From: Verrucomicrobia bacterium ADurb.Bin006
Lineage (GTDB): Bacteria; Verrucomicrobiota; Verrucomicrobiia; Limisphaerales; J093
NCBI GenBank assembly: GCA_002071485.1
Contig: MWFF01000055.1
Span: 1-64,000 of the forward strand
Reading direction: 5' to 3'
Length of the DNA stretch: 64,000 nt
A model generated the notes under the pieces. It saw nothing but the letters and a program-made list of their open reading frames with translations. It was not told the origin of the DNA and did no database searches. The number at the start of each line of letters is the position of its first letter. The stretch's first letter is position 1. Positions 7,184 to 16,342 of the stretch are shown here, piece after piece. A program made the translations under genes and the position numbers.

Positions 7184-9277
7184 ATGATTTGGCCATTGTT
7201 GCCTCCGAGCCGCCCACGCCAACGCCCAGCCCGGTCGTCGGGCCGTCCGTCGCGCGTTTCGTTGCCATGGTTGGCAGGGCTCAGTTTGGTTTGGCAGTTG
7301 AGCGCTGCCTCCGTCACAGAACTCAAGGTGATGAGCTTCAACATCTGGGTCCAGGGCGGACTTAGCCTGGCTCGATGCATCGACGCCATTCGGAACTCGG
7401 ACGCCGACCTGGTCGGGCTACAAGAGTGCAACGCCGCAACGGCCCAAGCTATCGCCACCAGCCTCGGATGGCATGCCTTTGGCGCCGCGGACACCTCGAT
7501 CGTAAGCCGATACCCCATCCGGGCCTCGATCCCGTCGGGCGGCGGCTCCGGGGTGAGCATTGAACTGGCTCCCGGTCAGTTGGTGTACCTGTTCAATTGC
7601 CACCTGCCCGCTTACCCCTACGGTCCTTACAGCATGCGCGAAGGACAGACTCAGTCTTTCGTGATCGCGCAGGAGGAGCAGACGCGCATGCCACCCCTCA
7701 ACCAACTCCTCAAGGTGATGGCGCCCTACCTGGCCGGGCCGGCCCCCTGTTTCTTGACCGGCGATTTCAACGCGCCTTCGCACCTGGATTACGCTGACTT
7801 CCCCTGGCCCACCTCGAAAGCGCCCCTGGCAGCCGGCCTTCGAGATGCCTACCGTGACGCGCACCCGGACCTCCGAACATACCCGCCCGCATTCGCCTTC
7901 GACGATCACGGGATCACCTGGACGCCCATCGCCGCCCAGGAACCCAACGACGCATTCGATCGGATCGACTTCGTCTATTACTCGGACGGCGACGGGATCG
8001 CGCTGCTCGAGGCTTTCGAACTGGACGACCGCAACAGCGCCGCGCCCTGGCCGTCGGATCATCGGGCCGTTCTCGCCGCATTCAGACTGACCCCGCCCGA
8101 GCCCTCGCCAAAGGCCACGCTGCCGTGGCCGAACGATGGTCTGACCGATGTCGCGTGCAACCCCACCTTGACGTGGCTGCCGGGCACTGGAGCGCTGACC
8201 CACGATGTCTACTTCGGCCCAACGCAAGCGATTGCCCTCCTCACAAATCAGACGACCGCCACCTTCATCCCGGGAACGCTCGAACCGGGCGCCACCTACT
8301 CTTGGCGCATCGATGAACACACCGCTTCAGGAATCGTCACGGGCGATGTGTGGTCGTTCACCACCCAGCCGATTCACTATTACGAGTGGCGCTTCATCGA
8401 TGGCAACCTCGCCCCCTCGGTCGGCCAGGGTGTGCTTGCGTACGCCGACGCTGCCACCGCCGCCCTGACCAGGTTCGGCGTTGCCGATGATGAAACCGTC
8501 CCGCTGATGAACGGGCAGCCGACGAGGTATCTCTATGCTCCCGCCTTTGCCGGCGCCAGCAACGGCTATCGCGTTTCGTTTGAACAAAGCGGCCCCAATG
8601 GCGGCGGCATCTATCTCAACCAGTTCACATTGATCTGGGATCTCCTGATTCCAAGCCCGCTCGGTTGGACCCCGCTCTTCAACACCAACCCCCAAAACGC
8701 CAATGACGCCGACTTCTACATCGATCCGTCCGGACGCGTCGGCATCGGCGCCCTTGGATATTCCGCAGCCGGTACCGTTCGCCCGGACACCTGGCATCGA
8801 CTGGCCTTTGTGGCCGACTTCGCCCTGGGCACCGCGCGGTGGTATGTCGATGGCCGACCGGTTTTCACCGGGAGCGCGGCCTTGGACGGCCGCCATTCCC
8901 TCTACTCGAACGTCGATCCCGGGCCAGACCTCCTCCTCTTCAACGAAGGCGATACATCCGGCGTGTACACTCATCCGGTCTGTTTGAGCGCGTTCTTCAT
9001 GGCCGATCGCCCGCTCAGCGCCGCCGAAGTTGAAGCCCTTGGCAGACCTTCGCCCGAGGGAATCACAGTCAGACTGCGTCCGATCGAATTGGCAATTGCT
9101 CGGGACGCGGCACACTTGCGCCTGGCGTGGATCGGCGGCGGGGGATTCTACCAGCTCCAGACCAGCCCTAACGCGCTGCCGGGAACCTGGGTCGACATGG
9201 ATGCTCCCACCCCTGACATGGGTGTCGTCATCGAAGCCGGCGCGACCGCTTCGTTCTATCGGATTGCCGCGCGCTAG
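7184..9277 (+). CDS. Secreted endonuclease/exonuclease/phosphatase-family protein with LamG-like domain
   Basis: 697 residues. An N-terminal Arg-rich region and a hydrophobic segment (LPWLAGLSLVWQLSAAS) suggest export, though the exact start is unsure. Residues about 47-305 hold the EEP fold signatures: MSFNIW, the metal-binding Glu in GLQECN, the TGDFNAPS motif and the SDHRAV motif with catalytic Asp-His. Then come a fibronectin-like segment (about 310-395) and a concanavalin/LamG-like region (about 400-600). The C-terminal 50 residues resemble the tail of other verrucomicrobial secreted proteins (FYQLQTSPN, GTWVDM, ASFYRIAAR). EEP proteins cleave phosphodiesters in nucleic acids, inositol phosphates or sphingomyelin; the substrate here is not evident. 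Confidence 0.8.
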   Translation: MIWPLLPPSRPRQRPARSSGRPSRVSLPWLAGLSLVWQLSAASVTELKVMSFNIWVQGGLSLARCIDAIRNSDADLVGLQECNAATAQAIATSLGWHAFGAADTSIVSRYPIRASIPSGGGSGVSIELAPGQLVYLFNCHLPAYPYGPYSMREGQTQSFVIAQEEQTRMPPLNQLLKVMAPYLAGPAPCFLTGDFNAPSHLDYADFPWPTSKAPLAAGLRDAYRDAHPDLRTYPPAFAFDDHGITWTPIAAQEPNDAFDRIDFVYYSDGDGIALLEAFELDDRNSAAPWPSDHRAVLAAFRLTPPEPSPKATLPWPNDGLTDVACNPTLTWLPGTGALTHDVYFGPTQAIALLTNQTTATFIPGTLEPGATYSWRIDEHTASGIVTGDVWSFTTQPIHYYEWRFIDGNLAPSVGQGVLAYADAATAALTRFGVADDETVPLMNGQPTRYLYAPAFAGASNGYRVSFEQSGPNGGGIYLNQFTLIWDLLIPSPLGWTPLFNTNPQNANDADFYIDPSGRVGIGALGYSAAGTVRPDTWHRLAFVADFALGTARWYVDGRPVFTGSAALDGRHSLYSNVDPGPDLLLFNEGDTSGVYTHPVCLSAFFMADRPLSAAEVEALGRPSPEGITVRLRPIELAIARDAAHLRLAWIGGGGFYQLQTSPNALPGTWVDMDAPTPDMGVVIEAGATASFYRIAAR

Positions 9278-9319
9278 CCCGGAAACCTGATGCCGGGACG
9301 AGAATCCGGATTTCCGGGC
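9277..9319 (+). terminator. Hairpin after the EEP gene
   Basis: Arms GCCCGGAAA (9277-9285) and TTTCCGGGC (9311-9319) are perfect complements and begin at the stop codon of the upstream gene. There is no U-tract. The loop includes CTGATGCCGGGACGAG, also found after the sialidase gene near 20955, so it could be a dispersed 3'-end element. Confidence 0.45.
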
Positions 9320-9685
9320 TGTGGCAAGACCGCGCCCCAACGCAGAGAGGCACGCGGCGGGGTCAAGCACACAAACCATGGACGGTCATCACTCGTGCGT
9401 AGATGACCTTGCCCCCTCCGGTAAAACGTTGCCGGCGTGTCGAGCGACAAAGGTGGCGGCGAGGGTGGCGACAGAGAAAAGGAACGGGGGGCCGCTTGCA
9501 TTTCTCCAAAGGACGATTATCTTCTGCGGCAAGTTGGAGGAGGGATGGTTCACCCAAATGGCAGGACGAATTGCGTTTACGATCTCGAGCGCCCATGTCG
9601 CGCCTCGGAATCCAAGCCCCGGTGAACCGATCGCGTCGTTCCCCGGCCTGGCTTGTCCGGCCGCCAATCCGTCGTCCAACCCAAC
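9320..9685. other. Intergenic region with a dispersed repeat
   Basis: No convincing gene. It contains a TGTCGAGCGACAAAGGTGGC copy near 9439-9475; the same core occurs as part of a hairpin near 24470-24520. Frames that run through it are GC-driven shadows. Confidence 0.45.
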
Positions 9686-9697
9686 AAGGAGGAAACC

Positions 9698-10189
9698 ATG
9701 CGTGCATCACTCACGAACAAACTGATCGCCGGCGTCGCGGCCACACTCGCGGTGCTGGGCGTCCAGTGGTTCGATCTCACCCCGGCGGCTCGGGCTGCCG
9801 ACCGCCAAACCGGGGTTCCCGCAGCCCAAATGAAGGACGGCGCCGGCGGCACGGCCCCCGCTGCGACCGCCAAGACGAGTCGGTACCCGATCCGCGGCAA
9901 ACTCAAGGCCGTCGACGCCTCTGGCCACACGTTCACGCTGGCCGGCGCCGAGAAGGATCGGGTCTTCAAGACCACGGCGCAGACCGAGATCATACGGCAG
10001 GGCAAGCCGGCAACGCTGGCCGAGGCGGTCGTCGGCGACGAGGTCGGCGGCCTTGTCGAGAAGCAGAGCAACGGCACCGTCGTCGTGCTGAAGGTGCGCT
10101 TCGGGCCGAAGACGGAGGAAGAGCAGAAGGCCACAACCCCGAAACGCAAGCCGCGTTCGGCCGCGGCGAAGACAGCCGACGTGCGCTGA
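9698..10189 (+). CDS. Small exported protein with a DUF5666-like domain
   Basis: Start chosen at 9698 because AAGGAGG lies at 9686-9692 with 5-nt spacing, and the product opens with a signal peptide (MRASLTNKLIAGVAATLAVL, then AARAAD). The 163-residue product has a central segment, RGKLKAVDASGHTFTLAG, with later EVVGDEVGG-like text. That is the small beta-barrel pattern of DUF5666-type periplasmic proteins. The tail is Lys/Arg-rich (KRKPRSAAAKTADVR). Function unknown. Confidence 0.7.
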   Translation: MRASLTNKLIAGVAATLAVLGVQWFDLTPAARAADRQTGVPAAQMKDGAGGTAPAATAKTSRYPIRGKLKAVDASGHTFTLAGAEKDRVFKTTAQTEIIRQGKPATLAEAVVGDEVGGLVEKQSNGTVVVLKVRFGPKTEEEQKATTPKRKPRSAAAKTADVR

Positions 10190-10371
10190 GTTGACGGCAC
10201 GTCATCGGGCGGGCGGGCCGCTTATGGCCTGCCCGCCTCTCTCCCGCGCAGCCCCTTGACCATCATGCACGGACCCTTACACAAACCTGAGGATATTTTA
10301 CTTCTCATGCCGCGCGTTCCGGCTATGAATTTGGCGAATCGGTTTATGGCGGACGATCGAAAGGATTCACA

Positions 10372-11454
10372 ATGGGACTCATGGATTATCTGAAGACGCA
10401 ACTGCTTGACATCATCCAGTGGCAGGATGATTCGCGCGACACGGTTTCCTGGCGGTTCCCGGACGAGGACAAGGAAATCAAGCGCGGGGCGCAACTCATC
10501 GTGCGGGAGTCCCAGGTGGCTCAGTTTGTCTATCTGGGCCAGTTCGGAGATACATTCGGGCCGGGGAAACACTCCCTCACCACGGACAACCTCCCCGTTC
10601 TATCGACGCTCAAGGGCTGGAAATACGGCTTCGAGTCTCCATTCAAGGCCGACGTCTACTTCGTCACGACCCGCCTCTTCACCGGCAACAAGTGGGGCAC
10701 ATCCAATCCGGTCATGATGCGTGACGCCGATTTCGGCATCGTGCGCGTGCGCGCGTTCGGCACCTACGATTTCCGGGTGATCGAGCCCAAGTTGTTCCTC
10801 AAGGAGGTAGCCGGCACCGACGCGCACTTCCGGTTGGATGAATTCTCCGACGCCATGCGTTCGCGGCTGGTGAGCGTGTTCTCCGACGCCCTGGCGAGCG
10901 CCAAGGTGCCCGTGCTCGATGTGGCCACGCGCTACTCCGAGCTGGGCGAGGCCCTCCTGCCCCTCATCAACCCCGTTCTCGCCGAGAAGTACGGACTCGA
11001 GATGCCCAGTTTCATCGTCGAGAACGTCTCGGTCCCGCCCGAGGTGGAACAGGCCATCGACAAACGGTCGAGCATGGCCGCCATCGGCAACCTCAACGAC
11101 TACGTCAAGCTCCAGATGGCCGAAGGCATGGCCAAAGGCGAAGGCGGCGGTGGCGCCGGCAGCATGGCCGCACAATTCGCGGTCGGAATGGCCATGGCCC
11201 AGCAGATGATGCAGCAAACCGGTGGTGTCATGGCCCAAACCACGCCCGCCATCCCCGGAGCCGGAGCCCCTGCGACGCCTGCGGTCGGCGCGCCCCTGCC
11301 CGATCTGCTCAGCCCGGCCGACGCCGCCACGTTGCTCGGGGTCAGCGAGGCCGACGTCCTCACCGCGCTGGGCGAGGGGTCTCTGAAGGGCAAGAAGATC
11401 GGCGCCACCTGGCGCATCCCCCGTGCTGCCGTCGACGAGTTCCTGAAGTCTTAG
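10372..11454 (+). CDS. SPFH/Band-7 domain protein (YdjI-like) with C-terminal helix-turn-helix
   Basis: 360 residues. The N-terminal ~220 residues match the YdjI-type 'virion core' SPFH protein (WRFPDEDKEIKRGAQLIVRE, GPGKHSLTTDNLPVL, DFGIVRVRAFGTYDFRV). A Gly/Met/Ala-rich low-complexity stretch (about 245-300) leads to a C-terminal excisionase-like helix-turn-helix (LLSPADAATLLGVSEADV then GATWRIPRAAVDEFL). AAAGGA sits before the ATG. It is followed 43 nt later by a zinc-ribbon protein. In Bacillus, ydjI sits with zinc-ribbon ydjG and ydjH, so a shared role in membrane stress or scaffolding is likely (inference). Confidence 0.8.
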   Translation: MGLMDYLKTQLLDIIQWQDDSRDTVSWRFPDEDKEIKRGAQLIVRESQVAQFVYLGQFGDTFGPGKHSLTTDNLPVLSTLKGWKYGFESPFKADVYFVTTRLFTGNKWGTSNPVMMRDADFGIVRVRAFGTYDFRVIEPKLFLKEVAGTDAHFRLDEFSDAMRSRLVSVFSDALASAKVPVLDVATRYSELGEALLPLINPVLAEKYGLEMPSFIVENVSVPPEVEQAIDKRSSMAAIGNLNDYVKLQMAEGMAKGEGGGGAGSMAAQFAVGMAMAQQMMQQTGGVMAQTTPAIPGAGAPATPAVGAPLPDLLSPADAATLLGVSEADVLTALGEGSLKGKKIGATWRIPRAAVDEFLKS

Positions 11455-11497
11455 GAAGGCGCGCCTCAGACCACTCCACGCTTGGGGGATTCGCACC

Positions 11498-12601
11498 ATG
11501 GTTGAGGCAGAGGCCCGATCGAAGTTCTCCTGTCCGGCCTGCGGGGGAGAGGCCGTATGGAATCCGGCCAAGCAGGCCTTGATCTGCGCATTTTGCGGCA
11601 CGGCCTCGCCGGCAAAAATCGACGTATCGCCCTCCGGCGAGGAGGTGATTCGGGAAAACGACCTTGCAACCGCCCTGCGGGCGATTCCGCAGGATCGCCG
11701 CGGGTGGGAGGCGCCCAAGACCAGCGTTCGCTGTCAGAGTTGCCAGGCCATCTCGGTGTTCGATCCCGAGCGTGTCGGCCAGCGCTGCGACTTCTGCGGA
11801 TCTTCGGCCCTGGTCCCCTACCAGGAGATCAAGGAGTCATTCCGGCCCGAGGGGCTCCTGCCCGTGAAGGTCAGCGAAGCCCAGGTGCGCGAGAGCGTCC
11901 GGATATGGTACGGGAACCGGTGGTTCGCCCCCAACAGGCTCAAGTCCGGCGCCCTCACCGACACGGTCAAGGGACTCTACATCCCATATTGGACCTTCGA
12001 CGCCCAGGTGCACGCGGACTGGACGGCGGAATCCGGTTATTACTACTACGTGGCCGAAAGCTATCGCGATGCGAACGGCCAGATGAAGATACGGCAAGTC
12101 CGCAAGATCCGGTGGCAGACCAGCGCGGGGGCCCTCGACCACTTCTTCGACGACGAGCTTGTCGGGGCCTCGCGCGGCGTCCAGGCCGACCTGCTCCGCC
12201 GGATCGAGCCCTTTCCCACGAAAGAACTGGTCCGTTATGACGCCGGGTTCCTCTCGGGCTGGGTGGTCGAGCGCTACCAGATCGACCTCGTCGCCGCCGC
12301 CCAACAGGCCCGCGAACGCATGGATACGGCTGTCCGGCAGCTCTGTGCCGCCCAGGTCCCCGGCGATACGCATCGCAACCTCGAGGTCCGCGCCGACTAC
12401 TCGAGCCAGACCTTCAAACACATCCTGGTTCCACTCTGGCTCCTGACCTACACCTACGGAGCCAGGGTGTTTCAGGTCATGGTCAACGGCTATACCGGCG
12501 CCATCGCCGGACACTTCCCGAAGAGCTGGATCAAAATCATGCTCGCCGTCCTCGCCGGGCTCGCCGCGATGGCTGCCCTGTTCTGGATGACGCAGCATTA
12601 A
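11498..12601 (+). CDS. Zinc-ribbon protein of the YdjG type
   Basis: 367 residues with two CxxC pairs near the N-terminus (CPACGG..CAFCG around residues 10-34 and CQSCQ..CDFCG around 77-100), the arrangement of TFIIB-like zinc ribbons. The middle is soluble and aromatic-rich (YIPYWTFDAQV, ESGYYYYVAES), and one membrane helix lies at the C-terminus (IMLAVLAGLAAMAALFW). It directly follows the SPFH gene, as in ydjG-ydjI type clusters, and the pair probably forms a membrane-associated complex. The biochemical role is not established. Confidence 0.75.
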   Translation: MVEAEARSKFSCPACGGEAVWNPAKQALICAFCGTASPAKIDVSPSGEEVIRENDLATALRAIPQDRRGWEAPKTSVRCQSCQAISVFDPERVGQRCDFCGSSALVPYQEIKESFRPEGLLPVKVSEAQVRESVRIWYGNRWFAPNRLKSGALTDTVKGLYIPYWTFDAQVHADWTAESGYYYYVAESYRDANGQMKIRQVRKIRWQTSAGALDHFFDDELVGASRGVQADLLRRIEPFPTKELVRYDAGFLSGWVVERYQIDLVAAAQQARERMDTAVRQLCAAQVPGDTHRNLEVRADYSSQTFKHILVPLWLLTYTYGARVFQVMVNGYTGAIAGHFPKSWIKIMLAVLAGLAAMAALFWMTQH

Positions 12602-12623
12602 CGCCGCGTCCCGCCACACTCTC

Positions 12624-13226
12624 ATGGAATGGAGCATCCAGGCCCGATCGCATCAGTGCCAAGCGTGTGGCCGCACATTCCGCAATAAGGAAAGGCTGCA
12701 CACCCTCTTGCGGGACGAACGCAACGCCTACCTCCGCGTCGACGTTTGTGAGTCGTGCTGGGCCGAGCACTACGCCGAAGGCGCCAACCATCAGCGCGGC
12801 TTTGTCTCGTGCTGGAAAAGCCTGTACTCGGCCCCGCAACCGACGCCCGAGCCCATCCGCCGGGAAACCGCTGAAACCCTCCTGCGCAAGCTCCTCGAAC
12901 TCAATGCGCCCGAGCACGCCCCGGCCTGCTTCATCCTGGCTGCCATGCTCGAACGCAAACGCCTCCTCAAGATGAAGAGCCAGACGACCGAACAGGACCG
13001 TCGCCTTCTCATCTACGAACATTCAAAGACAGGCGAGGTGTTCACCATCTCCGACCCCAACCTCCAGCTCGACCAATTGGAGGGCGTCCAGCGCGGCGTC
13101 GCCCGCCTGCTCGAGCACGGACTGGAACCACCGCCGCCCACCGCGCCCGAGCCGCCCCGGGACGAGCCCGTTGCCCCAAGCGAAAGCCCGGCCTCGAGCC
13201 CGGCCGAGCCTCCCAACCATGAGTGA
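12624..13226 (+). CDS. Conserved hypothetical protein with a zinc-finger-like N-terminus
   Basis: 200 residues. Two Cys pairs (CQACGRTF near residue 12 and CESCW near residue 42) suggest a metal-binding knuckle. A helical middle contains ETAETLLRKLLELNAPEHAP, and the C-terminal 35 residues are Pro/Glu/Ser-rich. The stop overlaps the rnc start by 8 nt, so translation is probably coupled. Function unknown. Confidence 0.65.
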   Translation: MEWSIQARSHQCQACGRTFRNKERLHTLLRDERNAYLRVDVCESCWAEHYAEGANHQRGFVSCWKSLYSAPQPTPEPIRRETAETLLRKLLELNAPEHAPACFILAAMLERKRLLKMKSQTTEQDRRLLIYEHSKTGEVFTISDPNLQLDQLEGVQRGVARLLEHGLEPPPPTAPEPPRDEPVAPSESPASSPAEPPNHE

Positions 13227-13935
13227 TCTGGCCCGATTGCAGGACGAGATTCAATACACGTTTCGGGATGAACGGTTGCTGCGCACTGCCCTCACGCATC
13301 CGTCCGTCGCCTACGAACCGGATCAAACCAACGACACCAACCAACGCTTAGAATTCCTCGGCGATGCCGTGCTTCAACTGGTTCTCAGCCACGCCCTCTA
13401 TGTCCGGCACCCGAATGCCGCCGAAGGCGACCTGACCAAAGCCCGCGCCCGGCTGGTCAACCGTCGTTCTCTGGCGGAGCAGGGCCGACACATGGAGCTG
13501 GGCCGATACCTGACACTGGGACGCGGCGAGGAACTGCATGCGGGGCGCGAGCGGATCTCGACCTTGGCGGACGCCTTCGAAGCCCTGCTGGGCGCGCTCT
13601 TCATCGATGGAGGCTACGCCGTCGCGGAGGAGTTCGTCCTGCGACGCCTCGCACCCACGCTCGACATGCTCTCCGGTCCGCTGCACGCCGACAACCCAAA
13701 GGGCGAACTTCAGGAAATGCTCCAGACTGGCGCCGAGACACCGCCGCAATACCGCATCGAACACACCTCGGGCCCGGACCACAACATGGTGTTCGAGTGC
13801 GCGGTCTATCACCGGGGCGTGGAATTGGGTCGCGGCATCGGCAAAAGCAAGAAGGAAGCCGAGAGCCAGGCCGCATCCGCCGCCCTTCGGTTCCTGGGCC
13901 AGCAGCCGGACAGCGCGGCGTCCGCCTCGGATTGA
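13219..13935 (+). CDS. rnc: Ribonuclease III
   Basis: Start set at 13219, overlapping the previous stop, because the protein then begins MSDLARLQDEIQYTFRDERL as RNase III proteins do; a longer frame exists but reads through the previous gene. The signature NQRLEFLGDAVLQL holds the catalytic Glu/Asp. Later DAFEALLGALFIDGG gives the second acidic motif. The C-terminal dsRNA-binding domain begins near NPKGELQEMLQ. At 238 residues it has normal length. It cleaves double-stranded RNA in rRNA processing. It ends the plus-strand SPFH cluster. Confidence 0.93.
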   Translation: MSDLARLQDEIQYTFRDERLLRTALTHPSVAYEPDQTNDTNQRLEFLGDAVLQLVLSHALYVRHPNAAEGDLTKARARLVNRRSLAEQGRHMELGRYLTLGRGEELHAGRERISTLADAFEALLGALFIDGGYAVAEEFVLRRLAPTLDMLSGPLHADNPKGELQEMLQTGAETPPQYRIEHTSGPDHNMVFECAVYHRGVELGRGIGKSKKEAESQAASAALRFLGQQPDSAASASD

Positions 13936-14022
13936 GAGCGGATCGCCTCAACGTTCAGTCCGCTCCGTACGTTCCATCGCCCGGTCCGCCTGAACCCATT
14001 GACACGATCCATTCGCCAGCGC

Positions 14023-14862
14023 TCATGGCCCCGCCACACGCAAGAAACGCGCGTTAGTGCCTGGGGCCACGGCGTGCGTGCAAAGGCCTGTGGTTGAGGT
14101 GACTGACGCCAATCGAGTCCAGACTGCCAGATCGGCGCTGGTCTCGATGGTGTAGGGAACGCCGGCTACGCCCGCCCAGGTCACCGTGCCGTCGGCGGAA
14201 ACGCGCAGGATCGGCGCCGGCACGAGAACCACACGGCGAATCCAGACGACCGCTCGCGCCGACGTGGTGTCATCGCCAAGAAAGACGAAGTCGGGCGTTT
14301 CGTACGGGTCGATGGTGCCGGAGAAGGCGGTGTAATCGCGCGCCGGGCCTTCGAGAATCGTTTTGCCGTTGGCCCGGAGTTGGTAGCGATCGCGCCGGAG
14401 GGTCAGCGCGTAGTCGACAAAGGCCGTTCGGGTGTCGAACAGAGCATCTTCCGCGTGGGTGAAGAGCGGCAGATCGGACTGGGCAAAGACCACGTTGGTC
14501 CAGAAACCCAACTCGATCCCGCGCTGGTCGCACCCCAGCGCGATCACCGAGAATCCGGCGCGGTCGGGACCACCGTGCGATTCCTGATCGACCCGCGCGG
14601 CAAACAGCACCGTCACACCCGCGCTCCGGTCCAGCGCGATGGGTGTCGTGCGCCCGTACCCGGCCTGCTCGAGCGCGCTGCTCCAGGTGTCAAGACAGAC
14701 CGCGTCATCGGCCAGCGCCTGGACCGCTCCGCCTGGAAAAGCGAGGAACGTCCAGTCTTGTTCGACAGGCAGGGAGCGCAGCGCGCCGTCGTAGAGGGTC
14801 TGCGCTGACGCCGAGATCAAGAGCCAGGCCATCGAGACCCCGCTCAGAGCGATCCTGATCAT
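14023..14862 (-). CDS. Secreted protein of unknown function
   Basis: Start at 14862 gives a clear signal peptide (MIRIALSGVSMAWLLISASA then QTLYDG). The 279-residue mature part has beta-rich, jelly-roll-like text (GFSVIALGCDQRGIELGFW, RTAFVDYALTLRRDRYQLRA). The C-terminal tail, VPYTIETSADLAVWTRL then RFLRVAGP, resembles the tail shared by many verrucomicrobial exported proteins. It could be a sugar-binding or lectin-like protein; I do not recognise the family. Confidence 0.65.
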   Translation of the reverse strand: MIRIALSGVSMAWLLISASAQTLYDGALRSLPVEQDWTFLAFPGGAVQALADDAVCLDTWSSALEQAGYGRTTPIALDRSAGVTVLFAARVDQESHGGPDRAGFSVIALGCDQRGIELGFWTNVVFAQSDLPLFTHAEDALFDTRTAFVDYALTLRRDRYQLRANGKTILEGPARDYTAFSGTIDPYETPDFVFLGDDTTSARAVVWIRRVVLVPAPILRVSADGTVTWAGVAGVPYTIETSADLAVWTRLASVTSTTGLCTHAVAPGTNARFLRVAGP

Positions 14863-14972
14863 ACGCCTTGTGTCCCTGCAGGGAGGCGGCGCGCGCAACA
14901 TCCGCCGTCGCAGCCCACGACATCGAGCCCGATTCTTCGAAACGCGACGCTCATCGCCAACTCATCGTCGAG

Positions 14973-16328
14973 TCACGGCGCAGGCCGTTCAAACGCCTCG
15001 ATGAACTTCACGAGGGCGCGGACATCGTGGTAGTTCGCCTTCCAATTGTGGGCCTTGGCCGTGCTCTTGGGCTTGCCCTCGGCGCTCACGGTTTCGAGCC
15101 AAATCCCGTCTTCGGGCCGAATCTGATGGGTGTCGAGAAACCCCACCAGCCGTTCCAGAGCAGCCGCGTAGTCCGGATTGGACGCATGCCGCAAGCCGTC
15201 GGTCAGGGCCGCCATCATCTCCGACTGGCTCCACCACACCTTGTCGGTGTCGTGGGCGGGTTGGTCGCCGACGCCGCGGTTGTAGAGCCCGCCGCGGACG
15301 TGATCGTAGCCGTGTTCGAGAGCGTGCTCGAGGATGGCGTCAAAATGCGGCCACGAGCGCTCGCGCTCGAGCACTTCCTCGGCGCGAATCATCAGCCACG
15401 CAAACTCGACGTTGTGGCCGTACGAAAGACCTGCGCTCCGGGGATCCGCCACGAACGACCAGTCCGGATTCCGATGAAAACAGGCCTTTCCCGCCTCGGG
15501 AGGGTAGAAGTGCGTCGCGTTGAGCCGCAACGCCTCGGCAAGAGCCCGCCGCACATCGTCGTCGCGCGTCGCCTCGCAAAGCTCGGCCAGCGCTTCCATC
15601 CAGTGCAGATGCGCATTGGCGCTCTTGAGCCCGGCGACCTCGACCTCGATGCGATCGTCCTGTCGGGCAATGAAGCGCCAGTCCCGCTCGTAATGCTCGC
15701 CCCAGCCGCCGTGCGTTGCATCGTGGCAATGCCGCTGGATGGTCCGAAACAGATCCAGGGCGTGCCGTAGCGCGCCGGGATCGCCGCTTGCGCGGGCATA
15801 TTCAACCAGGGCGTAGACCACAAACGACTCGCCGTACAGGTACTTCCTGTCATTGACCGGCTTCCCGTCCAGATCGGTCTTCCAATAGTAGCCGCCATGC
15901 TCACGATCGAGAAAACGCTCGATCAAGAAACGGTAACCGTGCCCGGCCGCCTTCAGATAATCCCGCGTGTCGCTCCGATAGCCCTTTCGATGGGCGTGGG
16001 CGAATCCCCAAACCATGCGGGCCTGGGTCACGATCTGCTTCTCCCGCGCAGGCGACGCCGGCTTGGCCGCATCATCCGACAACACATAGCCGCCGCGCCG
16101 CCAATCCACCGCCGTGTCATACCAGTAGGGCATCACCTTCTCGCCCAACTGCCGCCTGTAAGCGCGGGCCGCGGACGAGAAATCCGCCGCACCCAGAGAC
16201 GCGGAGGCAAGCCAGGGCAGGACCAGCAGGCAGGACAAGACAAGCGTCATAAGTGAAAGACGTGAGGAGCGGGAGCGCCTGTCAGGACTTGATCGCCACA
16301 TGCGCAGGGCCCAGCCGGGGTATTTCAT
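14973..16328 (-). CDS. Exported AGE-family (N-acylglucosamine 2-epimerase-like) protein
   Basis: 451 residues. After a basic n-region, a hydrophobic segment (LMTLVLSCLLVLPWLASASL) suggests export. The (alpha/alpha)6 barrel signatures are visible: MPYWYDTAVDWRRGGYV, ARMVWGFAHAHRKGY, GGYYWKTDLDGKPVNDRKYL and YGESFVVYALVEY, the His-rich SYGHNVEFAWLM, and DKVWWSQSEMMAAL. AGE enzymes isomerise or epimerise sugars (N-acetylglucosamine/mannosamine, mannose, cellobiose). The substrate is unknown here, but the nearby sialidase and amino-sugar genes fit glycan breakdown. Confidence 0.8.
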   Translation of the reverse strand: MKYPGWALRMWRSSPDRRSRSSRLSLMTLVLSCLLVLPWLASASLGAADFSSAARAYRRQLGEKVMPYWYDTAVDWRRGGYVLSDDAAKPASPAREKQIVTQARMVWGFAHAHRKGYRSDTRDYLKAAGHGYRFLIERFLDREHGGYYWKTDLDGKPVNDRKYLYGESFVVYALVEYARASGDPGALRHALDLFRTIQRHCHDATHGGWGEHYERDWRFIARQDDRIEVEVAGLKSANAHLHWMEALAELCEATRDDDVRRALAEALRLNATHFYPPEAGKACFHRNPDWSFVADPRSAGLSYGHNVEFAWLMIRAEEVLERERSWPHFDAILEHALEHGYDHVRGGLYNRGVGDQPAHDTDKVWWSQSEMMAALTDGLRHASNPDYAAALERLVGFLDTHQIRPEDGIWLETVSAEGKPKSTAKAHNWKANYHDVRALVKFIEAFERPAP

Positions 16329-16342
16329 AAGGCTGTGCGGAG

